Source: Stentor coeruleus (Eukaryota; Ciliophora; Heterotrichea; Heterotrichida; Stentoridae). From it: a stretch of 29,025 nucleotides of DNA. The position numbers and the translations under genes were made by a program. Where the stretch lies: NCBI GenBank assembly GCA_001970955.1, contig MPUH01000932.1, positions 1-29,025 of the forward strand. The letters are read 5' to 3'. Under the pieces are notes generated by a model, which was not told the DNA's origin, made no database searches, and saw nothing but the letters and a program-made list of their open reading frames with translations. Below are positions 9,995 through 19,611 of the stretch, piece after piece. Position 1 is the first letter of the stretch; the number at the start of each line of letters is the position of its first letter.

Positions 9995-10354
9995 AATATA
10001 AATTGTATTTAAATTATATCATTTACTTTAATTAAGATATTTATAAACTGATATTGGTTTTTAGACTCATATAATCAATTTATATTATTAATTTTAAATT
10101 TCGAAATATGTGTCTACTACAAAATTTTTTGTTTATATTGTAAAATGAGTATTTAAGTTTTTAAATTTAGTATATTATAAAATCTTTAAATGCTAAAATC
10201 TATAGCAACAATAAGGTAATGCTATAAACAAATTTAAATGTTAAAATCTATAGTAATAAGATAATGCTATAAAATGTCTAACTAATAAACCCTTCAACTT
10301 TCCAAACTATAACCTACCATAAAAACGTATTTAAAATCTATCCAATTAATTATA
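9995..10354. other. intergenic, with a short imperfect tandem repeat
   Basis: AT-rich DNA between the SAPS pseudogene and the true end of the channel gene. It contains an imperfect direct repeat: 10185-10228 and 10233-10273 both read TTTAAATG(C/T)TAAAATCTATAG and end in (G)ATAATGCTATAAA or GGTAATGCTATAAA. Minus-strand text just above the pseudogene could be its decayed N-terminus, but I cannot support that. Confidence 0.5.
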
Positions 10355-12352
10355 CTATTTTACTAAAGAAGATATATTCTCTGAAAACAAAAGGCAAGCG
10401 CTATTAAATTTTTCATGAAACATTTTTAGTCTTTTTCTTATAAGCTATTTATCTCATACCTTAAGTTCATTTATATACATTGATTTTCTAAGCTCCAAAT
10501 CATCTTTAATTTCTCTGTTTGTGATAAACTCAATTTCTTCATTCTTCATATCTTCAAACCTATTCTCAGGTTTCATCCCTGCAATTTCTTCAATAGTATG
10601 CGATTTTTTTATTTCATATAATTCTAATAAATCAATAATTTCTTGTCTGTTCTGTCTGTTGCATATTTTCCTTTTTTCTGCTGTATCTTTGATATCAGAA
10701 TATACTTGAGGGTATTTCTCAACAATTTCATGGAAAATATCAGAGGACATTGAAAGTAAATCTGAATTAACAAGGGTCATTGCCCCAAATTCACGTAAAT
10801 TTTTTTCAATCATGCCAATTTCACCAAAGTAACTACCTTCTATAATAGTTTTGAATACCATATTACGCTTGCCGAAGACAAAAGATACACGGCCAGTCAT
10901 TAGGAAGTAAACTTCATCTGGATAATCACCTTGAGAAAATATTATTTCTCGTTCTTTGAGAAATAAATAAACAAGTCTTGGAATGTAGTTGGAAATAAAA
11001 TTTTTTTCTTGTTTCTTAAAAAAATGAATGTTTTGAATTGCCCCGCCATACATTGACATACACATTTTAAATCTAAAATTTTTTGGGATTCTTGAAATTA
11101 GTTCCACTCGCTGTTCGTCATCTATCATTAATCTTTCAAAATATTTTTTAGTTTCGCGGCTCATTTTCTTAAAAATATCGTTTGGCAAATTTATGTCATT
11201 AGAAAGCATGTGGACTAATTGTATACGGGATTTTAGTAAGGCATCTTTTTGATCTATTGAAGTTAGTAAAGTTGTCATAACACCAATAATAAAAGAATAA
11301 AAAATAATTCCAAGAAGTTCAAGTGTTATACATAAAATCATCTCAGTTTTAGATCCAGCTGATATATCCCCAAAGCCCACAGTTAAAATAGTAGTTATAG
11401 CAAAATATACACCAGTTAGATACTTTTCACCATTAGTTTTATCTAAGAAATTATACCTATAAATCCATGTAGTTGGGCCTGAGTTTTCAAGTTTTGGTAA
11501 AAAATTCCACACACAAGAGGTAAAGTGTATTAATAAAAGAATCATAAGTAAGCCAATAATCAGTTTGTTTAAAGCCATTACAGTAGATTGACTACCACCG
11601 GAAAGACTTTCAAATATTTTTTTCACCTTAAATATTTTTAGAATTCTTATCAGTCTTGCTATTCTAAGTAATTTGATATAACTATTTATTTTTTGATCAG
11701 TATTCATTATCTGGTTGAAAGGAATAACTGCGAGTATATCGAATAAAAGCATTCCCGTTACGTAGTTCCTCAATATACTTGTTCTATTAGTTACCAATTT
11801 ACCTTTTTCATCTTTGTATGCTAGATTGCTAGTTATAAAAATGTCAATACAATATATGATATCAATTAAAACATCAAAAATAAACCAGGTTTTTCCAGTA
11901 ATAACTTCTTCAAAAGCTAATACCCAAGGCATTACTAGGCACGTGTATAAAAGGGCGAAACCAAGAATTGAGCTCCAGACTTTAAAAAATAAGGAATAAG
12001 GCAAAATCAAATATTTTCGCTCTACTTTAACAAGTTTAAATTTTTTCTCAGCTTTTTCAGTCATCTTGGAAAACATAATTCTCAAAAGATTCTCTTTGTA
12101 ATTCTTGCTACCATCGAAAAGGCTTGAGCCTGTACCATAGACTCTTATATCTTTGATTATTGTACTCCAATATAAAACACATTTTAACTTTAGCCAAGCT
12201 CTTTGGAATATTTTATAAACATTCATATTTCTTATATCAGTAGATAATGCAATTTCTCTTCTCCGGGATGTCAAACTTATGCAAGGGTCATCATCTCTTT
12301 GAGGCACAGATAAATATTTCTGATTTCTTACGATAAACTGTACCTTTTTCAT
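10355..12352 (-). CDS. CNBD-type voltage-gated-like K+ channel, 2 exons
   Basis: Exon 1 is 12352-10460 and exon 2 is 10444-10355, separated by the 15-nt intron 10445-10459; the protein has 660 residues. The layout is that of the HCN/EAG/CNG superfamily: six membrane helices, with S4 LLRIARLIRILKIFKVKK, a pore loop with filter TVGFGD (K+ selective by analogy), S6, a C-linker and a cyclic-nucleotide-binding fold (FSQGDYPDEVYFLMTGRVSF ... SYFGEIGMIEKNLREFGAM). In the phosphate-binding cassette the Arg that normally precedes T-A or S-A is replaced (F-G-A), so cyclic-nucleotide binding is doubtful, as in EAG channels. An upstream in-frame ATG at 12421 would add 23 hydrophobic residues; I prefer the second because of its TATAAAT-ATG context. 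Without splicing the frame ends at a TGA inside the intron; with it, 29 basic residues are added and the stop is TAG. Confidence 0.9.
10445..10459 (-). other. 15-nt intron in channel gene
   Basis: On the minus strand it reads GTATGAGATAAATAG. It lies between codons AAG and CTT. Retention gives TGA as the second codon. Removal keeps the frame open for 29 more codons to TAG. Its length, GT-AG ends and A at position 10 match the other introns of this window. Confidence 0.8.
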
Positions 12353-13074
12353 ATTTATAAAACAAAATAATAAAGCAAACCCCTTCCAAGTATAAGCTAA
12401 GTATGCAAATAATATAATCATATGAAAATGGAAAAATAGGTTGAAGAAGGTTAGAATTGCTAGATGACTAAAATTGAGATTATTCTATTTAATCATTTAC
12501 TTAAATATAAATTATTGTCCAACTTCCCTATTTGTAAACAATTAATAGATCATACTTAATCCATAGGATTTATTTAAATGTCTATAATATAAAATAAATT
12601 ATTTAATACACACAATCAACTGCTTATTAAAGTTCTATNGTAAACAATTAATAGATCATACTTAATCCATAGGATTTATCTAAATGTCTATAATATAAAA
12701 TAAATTATTTAATACACACAATCAACTGCTTATTAAAGTTCTATATATAGATTTTTATGATTATTTTTCTTATGTGCCAATTATTTTTAGTTATTATTTG
12801 GCAATTAAAAAGAAAATATTTAAGTCTTGGAAATAACCATTTTCCTAATTAATAGCTTTTATTTATTTGATTCTCCATTGCTTTATGAAATTTGATTTGC
12901 TTGATTACACTTTTCCTGATTTTATATATTTTAAACATATAAAAAAACACAATTAAAAAATCTTTGACAATATTAAGATACTTTTGCATGAAAAATGTAT
13001 AAATTTCATGATAATAAACTATAAATACGTAATGATTTTACAAAATCTTTACATATTATTCAATTGCTAATAAA
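12353..13074. other. intergenic region containing an assembly-type duplication
   Basis: About 720 bases between the divergent channel and WD40 genes, so both promoters should be here. Apart from the duplicated block at 12534-12744, the DNA is AT-rich, and I see no further gene or RNA. Confidence 0.6.
12534..12744. repeat. 105-bp direct repeat split by one N
   Basis: 12534-12638 and 12640-12744 are identical except for one base (T at 12574, C at 12680), with a single N at 12639 between them. The near-identity, the single N and the absence of a spacer point to two overlapping contig ends that were joined without merging. True length would then be about 106 bases shorter. Confidence 0.85.
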
Positions 13075-14463
13075 ATGGAAACGTGTACTTACTGTAGCAA
13101 TAAGGCAGCATGGGCATGCAAGTGCTCCTCAGAACTAATGTGTGAAAGTCACATCCCTAGTCACTTCAAAAAATCAGACCAGCATACTTTATTTGCAATA
13201 AAAAAAGCTCTCTCATCTAGCATAAAATCCGATTTCCAAGCAGAAGTTTTGCGAAGAATAAGCCTTTTAACCAAATTTTCTCAAGACTTACTAACAGAAA
13301 CCCATAAACTCATATCCAAAATAAAATCCTTAAGTACTCTAACCTTGAAAAAAGTTTACACAGCACAGAATGAATATTCTAAATTATTATCAAATAAAGA
13401 ATTCAGTACTTCAGAAATCAATCGTGTAATGCAATCAAATTTATCTTTAAGTCCTTTTTCAGTATCAGATATAAATAATTTCCTTGAAAGATTTTTTAGT
13501 ATAAATTTTTTTAAGGAAGTAGTGAAAGATTTGCCAAATGAGACCAAAACAGTGATGGGCGATTATTCTTTAGAAGGGAGTGAAAAACTTATAACATGTG
13601 TTTTATTAGGGTTTAGAGATCAGGTTGCGATTTCAGCTGGGGAAGATAAAAAAATCAGGGTTTGGAACCTTTTGAGTCATATATGCGAAAGTGTTTTTGA
13701 AGGGCATAAAAAAGAAATTCTATGTATTTGTCTTACAAAAGATTATAGCAAACTAGCTTCAGGGTCATGTGATAAAGATATTAAAATCTGGGATATGCAA
13801 GCAAGATATTTATTACAAACATTAAAAGGTCATTCAGGATCAGTGTCTTGTATTTCATTTACTTCAGATCAATCCTATCTTGTTTCAGGTTCCTACGACT
13901 GCACAATACGCATTTGGGACTTAAGTACTTATGCACAATCCTCTATACTAAATGGCCATAGTGCTTCTATATATGCACTTGTTATAAGCGCCGATGATAA
14001 ATACATATTCTCAGCATCTGGAGACACAACCTTTAGAGTATGGAACTTCTGGGAAAAAAGACAAGAAGCTCATATGTCAGGATTTACATCAGGAATCAAA
14101 TCATTAGATATGGCTTGTGATGGAAGATTAATTATAACAATATCTGAAGATAAAAACATTAGGCTATGGGATATTGACAATAGGACTCAATTAGATAAAA
14201 TTGAAGGATTAACAGGCTTAAATGGATGGGTTCAGATATCTAAAGATGGGAAATATATTTTAACTGGGTCAAATGATAGGCATATAAAGATTTGGGATAT
14301 TAAAACTAAGAAAATTGTTATGACTTTAGAGACTGAGAGTACAACTTGTGGTGCTTTTTCTAGAGGATGTGAGTTTATTGTTACTGGAGGACCTGATAGG
14401 AAAGTAAAAGTTTGGAATATTGCTAAAGGGATGCAATCAAATAATTCATGTGTTATAGTTTAG
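13075..14463 (+). CDS. B-box zinc finger + coiled coil + 7 WD40 repeats
   Basis: The protein has 462 residues. Residues 4-38 hold a B-box-like zinc site (C-x2-C, then CKC, C, and H residues in CESHIPSHFKKSDQHTL). Residues about 45-155 are helical, probably coiled coil. Residues about 165-452 form seven WD40 repeats, each closed by a W-D/N strand: IRVWN, IKIWD, IRIWD, FRVWN, IRLWD, IKIWD and VKVWN, which is enough for one closed propeller. This resembles the B-box/coiled-coil/propeller order of TRIM-like scaffolds but lacks a RING, so ubiquitin-ligase activity is not indicated. The last four residues, CVIV, would fit a CaaX prenylation signal and could tether it to membranes; this is inference. 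ATG to TAG is uninterrupted. Confidence 0.9.
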   Translation: METCTYCSNKAAWACKCSSELMCESHIPSHFKKSDQHTLFAIKKALSSSIKSDFQAEVLRRISLLTKFSQDLLTETHKLISKIKSLSTLTLKKVYTAQNEYSKLLSNKEFSTSEINRVMQSNLSLSPFSVSDINNFLERFFSINFFKEVVKDLPNETKTVMGDYSLEGSEKLITCVLLGFRDQVAISAGEDKKIRVWNLLSHICESVFEGHKKEILCICLTKDYSKLASGSCDKDIKIWDMQARYLLQTLKGHSGSVSCISFTSDQSYLVSGSYDCTIRIWDLSTYAQSSILNGHSASIYALVISADDKYIFSASGDTTFRVWNFWEKRQEAHMSGFTSGIKSLDMACDGRLIITISEDKNIRLWDIDNRTQLDKIEGLTGLNGWVQISKDGKYILTGSNDRHIKIWDIKTKKIVMTLETESTTCGAFSRGCEFIVTGGPDRKVKVWNIAKGMQSNNSCVIV

Positions 14464-14609
14464 AAATTAAGTAGATTACATAAATTAGACTGATTTTGAA
14501 GATTTTTGGCTTGAGATTTAGTTTGGAAAAAATTAGAATTTGTTTTGTATGAAGATTTTTTTTGCATAAAAGGCTGGATTATAATTTTATTAAGTTTGTA
14601 TCAAAAAAT

Positions 14610-14836
14610 TTAATATACAAAACATTTAGGTATTTACTTTAAATTAATGTTTATTATACAAAAAATGCTGTAAGTTATAATGTTTATGTTATGAAACCTT
14701 AAAGTATTTTGTTGTTATATAANTTAATATACAAAACATTTAGGTATTTACTTTAAATTAATGTTTATTATACAAAAAATGCTGTAAATTATAATGTTTA
14801 TGCTATGAAACCTTAAAGTATTTTGTTGTTATATAA
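14610..14836. repeat. 113-bp direct repeat split by one N
   Basis: 14610-14722 and 14724-14836 match except at two positions (GTAAG/GTAAA and ATGTT/ATGCT contexts), with a single N at 14723. As at 12534-12744, this looks like overlapping contig ends placed side by side with a token N. It lies in the 3' region between two convergent genes and disrupts no coding frame. Confidence 0.85.
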
Positions 14837-14902
14837 AATTCAATCCAAGAGCCATGAAGTTGTATTGATTCTATTATAAATAATATTGTTTTATTCTAAA
14901 AA

Positions 14903-15589
14903 CTATTTTTTAGTATTTCCATCTCCTAAAAACTTCGCAGATGTCAAGGGTAAAAGTTTATAGAAAACTTTATGCGCCATTTGAATCCCATAAAGTGTTT
15001 CCATTTCTTTCATCCACTTCACAACATTCCCCCATTGCGAAAAATCATAATCCACAATTTTCATTTGTGAAAACTCGCAATAGCAAGACAAATCCGCCAC
15101 ACTCGGTCTATCAGTTTTCCCTACAAATGATTTTTCTAATACTTTATCCAAATATCCTAAAGTTTTTTCTCTTTTTATCAAAGAACTATCATCAATTTCT
15201 TGACTAAATTTGGTTCCATAATACTTAGGTCCTAAGTATTTATTATATAAAAAACTTCCAAGTCCAATTCTTATATTAGAATGATGCCAATGTAAATATT
15301 CATCAATGTAAGCACGTTTTTTTATATCTTTTGGGTACCATTGATCATCACAATTAAATGCTTGTGCTAAATAAGTTAGTATTGCATGACTTTCTACTAG
15401 TGAAATATCTTCATGAGTTATAGCTGGAACTGTTCCTAGAGGAAAAAGAGAAAGAAATTCTATGGATTTTTGGTGGAATTTGCTTAGACGAACTTCTTTG
15501 AGATCGAAAGGGATTTTTGATTGGTAGCAGAAGGCCATTACAGCTCTGCAGGGTTGGGAAAAGTGCTCAGCATATAAAATTAAAACCAT
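14903..15589 (-). CDS. glutathione S-transferase, theta-like
   Basis: The protein has 228 residues. The N-terminal thioredoxin-like domain (residues 1-80) shows the catalytic serine region HFSQPCRAV (Ser11, the theta-class position), the cis-proline in GTVPAI (Pro55) and the glutathione-contact pair Glu66-Ser67 in VESHAILTYLA. The C-terminal all-helical domain (about 90-215) starts with YIDEYLHWHHSNIR and contains SVADLSCYCE, the conserved N-capping region of GSTs. GSTs conjugate glutathione to electrophiles in the cytosol. Length and motifs match cytosolic theta/insect-type enzymes. ATG to TAG, no intron needed. Substrate is not predictable. Confidence 0.92.
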   Translation of the reverse strand: MVLILYAEHFSQPCRAVMAFCYQSKIPFDLKEVRLSKFHQKSIEFLSLFPLGTVPAITHEDISLVESHAILTYLAQAFNCDDQWYPKDIKKRAYIDEYLHWHHSNIRIGLGSFLYNKYLGPKYYGTKFSQEIDDSSLIKREKTLGYLDKVLEKSFVGKTDRPSVADLSCYCEFSQMKIVDYDFSQWGNVVKWMKEMETLYGIQMAHKVFYKLLPLTSAKFLGDGNTKK

Positions 15590-16142
15590 TTATTATATGA
15601 TTTTTAAGCTTGACTTGCTAGGAGGGTTATAGAGTTTGTATTGGATTTTTAATGAAAGTGCTGATTTTTAGCTCTAGATGATTTTTTATATGAAGGAAGT
15701 AAAGTTTTATTATGTTTAGATTTATGGTTTGGAGGTTGCATTATATTTTAATTTAGATTAGATGCATATATTTATGATTTATATAATATTTTAGATATTT
15801 GCACAGAAGGTTGTCATTATTTTTATTTAGCATTGCAGTCTGCAAGCTAGCTTAAGAGTAGCTTATTCTATCAATGCATCATATGGATAATAATAGCATT
15901 ATTTATATTAATTTCTAATGAATATAAGAAAACAATCTAAATTAAACCTGGAAGATATAAATATTGAATGAAGATTAAATCATTTCTACTTAAAAACTCA
16001 TATATATAATAATTTTATATTTATATGGTTCTAGTTAAAAGCTAAATTGCTATGGCCAAAGTAAATAAAATACCTTTGAAATATTTATTCTGATGTAGAA
16101 TTATAATAACTGTATCTTTATATTATAATCATTATTTCAAAA
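15590..16142. other. intergenic, nothing recognised
   Basis: About 550 bases upstream of the GST gene and downstream of the gene at 16143. AT-rich; a short Cys-containing plus-strand patch near 15800-15880 is interrupted by a stop and is not supportable as a gene. Confidence 0.55.
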
Positions 16143-16787
16143 CTATTTCCCTTTCTTCCCTTTATTCATATAAATACTCTGAAAAGAAAGTTTCCATCCA
16201 GAATAACCTTTTCTGCTTATAGGATGCGGACGAGAAATAACAGATTCTTCAGCTATACTAGGTATCTTAACTATAGGTGAAGGTGTTCTAACAGGTACTA
16301 AAGCTTGAGGTAAAGCGTATTTATGAACAATTGTATTATTCGCATCACATAATGGTAAATCAGCTTTAAAATCGAAATAATTAATTTTTGGTGGTAAATT
16401 CAAGTTATGATGAAGTTTTTTAGTCCCTTTAGCGAAATAAACATAATTATATCGTTTTTCTTCCTTTTCTATATTAAAACTAAATACTTTTGGGCTGTTA
16501 AGTTTTCTTATATTAGGTGATATTGAAGATGTATATTTTTTAGCTTTAAAATTGTTGAGTTTTTGACTTAAAAGGTCGTGATTGTAAAATGAAGTGTTTA
16601 ATGAAAAGTCTCTTGTGTTTGTTGTGTTTTTGAGCTTTTGTGTGTGACTTACGCTTTTGCATGTTATTTTTATTGGGCCTATTTGTATATCTGTGTCTTT
16701 GGAATATGGCTTTGAGTATCGAAGAGGGGTTTGAGATCTGTTTTCATCAGGTTTAAAAGAGTTAGGATTTATCTCAAGGTTTTCCAT
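16143..16787 (-). CDS. unknown 214-residue basic protein
   Basis: ATG (16785-16787) to TAG, uninterrupted. I recognise no family. The protein is basic and rich in Ser, Asn, Lys and Pro, without membrane segments or coiled coil, so it is probably largely disordered. It ends in a Lys/Gly tail (KGKKGK). Short proline-directed motifs such as RSQTP and RTPSPIV could be kinase sites; this is inference. Composition and the lack of low-complexity runs suggest a real gene, not a chance frame. Confidence 0.7.
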   Translation of the reverse strand: MENLEINPNSFKPDENRSQTPLRYSKPYSKDTDIQIGPIKITCKSVSHTQKLKNTTNTRDFSLNTSFYNHDLLSQKLNNFKAKKYTSSISPNIRKLNSPKVFSFNIEKEEKRYNYVYFAKGTKKLHHNLNLPPKINYFDFKADLPLCDANNTIVHKYALPQALVPVRTPSPIVKIPSIAEESVISRPHPISRKGYSGWKLSFQSIYMNKGKKGK

Positions 16788-17720
16788 GTTTTTAATAAGC
16801 TTGATTATATATTTATGATACTTATTTAAGAAATGATTTTTATGCTTTTGAGCTAGGCTTTTTCAGATGCTAAAATATAGAAAGAATTGGGTTAATTGCT
16901 TTTGGGATATTAGAAAATATAGATTTTTATTAGATTTTTTGATATTAGACTATAATATTTTGCCATCTGTTTTTGATTTATAACTCTGAATGATAACAGG
17001 TGTTTTAAAGGTTGTTTTGTTGACTTTATAACGATTAGATGATATACAAATAGAAATTTTGCCTTGTGATTATAAATTATGTGTAAAGTAGGACTAAATA
17101 ATAAATGCTGTGGTTATATCCAAATTTATCAGTTAAAAAATATGATGTGGAATACATAAAATACTAAGCGAAAGTTTATATTTTAAGCAATCTTTAAAAT
17201 TTTAGAATTGGGTATCATTATTATATTATATATAAACTTTGATATTACAGATTAGATAAATGAATTTTTTATGTATAAGCGTTTATATTGTTATATTTTA
17301 TAAGATCATACAATTTCTGTTTATGTTTTTAAGTAGTCATGCTTATCTGGCAATATTTGCAAACTGCTCATTTTGAGCATATTAACTAAGTTTGCCTAGT
17401 AAAATTCTGAAAATTTAACAAATTGATACTTGCTGAGATCTCATTGCTTAACTTATTTAAATATCAACAATCCCTATAATAAAAAACCTTATAAATACTA
17501 CAAAAATTGCATATTTAAAAGCAATTATTAGAAATACACAAAACATTATTTTAATATAAAATCTACAATAATAATTACAGATAAATTCATACATATTATC
17601 ATAAATTATACTCAATTTGTATCCAATAATAAGCTTTCTCATATAAAAATTGCCTAAAAATTATTTTTTATCTAAAGCATATTATCTTTATCACAGTTTA
17701 TAACTTTTAATTAAAAACTC
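16788..17720. other. intergenic, nothing recognised
   Basis: About 930 bases of very AT-rich DNA. The only frame of note is a 61-codon minus-strand one (17457-17642), made almost wholly of Ile, Phe, Tyr and Val, as expected from AT-rich noise. No repeat or RNA structure stands out. Confidence 0.55.
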
Positions 17721-18173
17721 TTATTCTTTCTTGTAATACTTTCTGAGTTTATTCGTATCTCTATGTATAATCATCCTAATTTCCCTTTCTTCAGCTTTTA
17801 TGCATTTCCTACTCATTGTTTTCCTCTGTCTTTCCTTTATCTGTTCTTCAATATCAAGTTTGGTCATTGCTTTAAGATTATTTATTTTACTCGCTAAATC
17901 TCTTTGTGTTACTCCCATATATTTCCTTATATCTTTTGTAGCTATTTGCTCAAGTTCTTGAATTACACTATCAATTGTTTGTATTTTATTAAATGGAGAT
18001 GATGATAAGTTTTTTCTAATATCTCTTTTCTGTAGTGGAAAACGTACAAACTCGAATTTAGCACATTTTTTAACCATAATTGGAGGGGATTTTGAGTTTA
18101 CTAAATTGTTTTGTTTAGTTTTAAAATCTGGGCTACTATAAGATATGGGCAGAGATCGAATTGCATTTCTCAT
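17721..18173 (-). CDS. unknown 150-residue basic protein
   Basis: The frame is open upstream to a TTG at 18245, but the first ATG is at 18171-18173 in the usual ATAAAT-ATG context, giving 150 residues and a TAA stop. No known domain is recognised. Residues 1-60 are Ser/Asn/Lys-rich; the C-terminal half is helical and charged (SVIQELEQIATKDIRKYMG, LDIEEQIKERQRKTMSRK) and could form a short coiled coil. It precedes a run of minus-strand genes, but shared function is not indicated. Confidence 0.65.
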   Translation of the reverse strand: MRNAIRSLPISYSSPDFKTKQNNLVNSKSPPIMVKKCAKFEFVRFPLQKRDIRKNLSSSPFNKIQTIDSVIQELEQIATKDIRKYMGVTQRDLASKINNLKAMTKLDIEEQIKERQRKTMSRKCIKAEEREIRMIIHRDTNKLRKYYKKE

Positions 18174-18463
18174 ATTTATATCTAAATTAATAACAAGGGC
18201 TGGACAATAGTCAATGCTCGTATACCAGCTAACCGTAATATACAATAACAGACATAAACTTATACTAAAAATAAACCCAAATCCACTTAATTTCTATATA
18301 ATTTCTACTAACTCCAACAACTTCTAATTAATTTCCCCAAAAACCCAAATACAATACTACATCCTTATCAAATATAAAACCCGATTTTCATATCTTAGCA
18401 TTATTCCCTTCAAAAACCTAATATAAGCTTTTACATACAATGCAATATAAATGATTATCTAGC

Positions 18464-19142
18464 TTAACTAAGTTTGATATACACCAAAAACACAATCGCC
18501 CCTACCAATATGATCGCTATACCAAACATAATCAATTTATTCTGTATGTTCTTCCTTGCAATACTGTTTATAATTCTATGCCCCTGTGATAAATTATCTC
18601 CAATTTCTCTATTATTGACAATAGCTCTTTCTAATACATCCCTTTGACCTTTTAACTGACTCATAGACTCTATTGCTGCACTTTCTGCTTCTAAAGCTGC
18701 TTTTTTCCCTTGTTCAAGTCTCATTATTTGCTGCGACATCATATTCCCCTCTCTTTGTATGAGCTTTTCTCTTTGATTGCCAAAACCCTTACTAAATAAT
18801 TACGTTGTCCAAGCGTGCACCCATAAGTGTTTCCCGACTCTTCTGGTCTGAAAACTTGGATTCCTCTTTACGGAAGTTTCTTCTTGTTTCTTCGAAATCC
18901 TCACGATATCTTCGAACTTGACTAGAAATTGATACTCTTGAACTTGATGGCATCATAGAGATTTCGATTTCCATTTGTCTGAGCTGAATGTTTATTACAC
19001 ATTTCTCAGCTTCTTGAAGTTCTTTAGCTCCTTCTGAAATCGCAGACTCCCAGACTTCTTTGCCTAGGTTTGGAGCTAGAGCGATTTTTTTCTGAAGGGA
19101 GTTGAGAAGGCGACCGAAGTCTTCTTCGTAGCTTTGGAACAT
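18464..19142 (-). CDS. VTI1: VTI1-type Qb-SNARE, 2 exons
   Basis: Exon 1 is 19142-18804 and exon 2 is 18787-18464, joined across the 16-nt intron 18788-18803; the protein has 220 residues, the usual Vti1 length. VTI1 SNAREs act in fusion of Golgi, endosomal and vacuolar/lysosomal membranes. Residues 1-100 match the Vti1 N-terminal three-helix domain (FQSYEEDFGRLLNSLQKKI; later EIEISMMPSSSR and VRRYREDFEETRRNF). The SNARE motif is about 125-190 with a zero-layer Gln in LKGQRDVL (Q161), and a single C-terminal anchor lies at about 199-216 (FGIAIILVGAIVFLVYI). Unspliced, the gene falls into two unrelated-looking pieces: exon 1 ends at TAG and the rest appears to start at an internal Met. ATG to TAA. 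Confidence 0.92.
18788..18803 (-). other. 16-nt intron in VTI1-like gene
   Basis: On the minus strand it reads GTAATTATTTAGTAAG. It lies between AAC and GGT. Removal restores a continuous Vti1-like protein across the junction (LDN|GFGNQREK); retention gives TAG and TAA in frame. The A six bases from the 3' end is kept. Confidence 0.9.
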
Positions 19143-19611
19143 TTTTACGATTATTAGGTTTTTGAAAATCCAAGTTAAAGTTTTTATGTTTAGAGAAGGT
19201 TGAGGGATTTTTTCGGGTTGTGATGTGTGATTTAGATGGATTTTTATTAGAATTATTTATGGCTGAAGATTGATTATATTGAAATTAGAGTTTTGAGGTA
19301 TTTGAATAAGTGTGTTAGAAGGTTGATTAAGTTTTAGAAGACTTTGGGATTAGTTTTTTATAGAGTTTTATTATAGAATATTGGTAATTTATTAATTGTA
19401 GATGCAGATGCAATTTCTAATATGCGAGCATGAATTTGAAGGAAAAAGTTTTAAAAATATTCAAAACTAAGAGCGTGATTATAATTTCTTTTTTTATCAT
19501 AGAAATTTAACATTATATTCTCAACTTAAAATAAATATCATAATTATATTTTTACCAACTATAAAAAACTAATTACTTCTGAATGAGCTCATTATAACTA
19601 AAAAAAATGTA
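19143..19611. other. intergenic, nothing recognised
   Basis: About 470 bases between the VTI1-like gene start and the true end of the next minus-strand gene. AT-rich, without supported features. Confidence 0.6.

Noticed and set aside
17457-17642. 61-codon minus-strand frame with membrane-like composition
   Set aside because: Composed almost only of Ile, Phe, Tyr, Val and Lys codons, as AT-rich noise gives; no context supports a gene.
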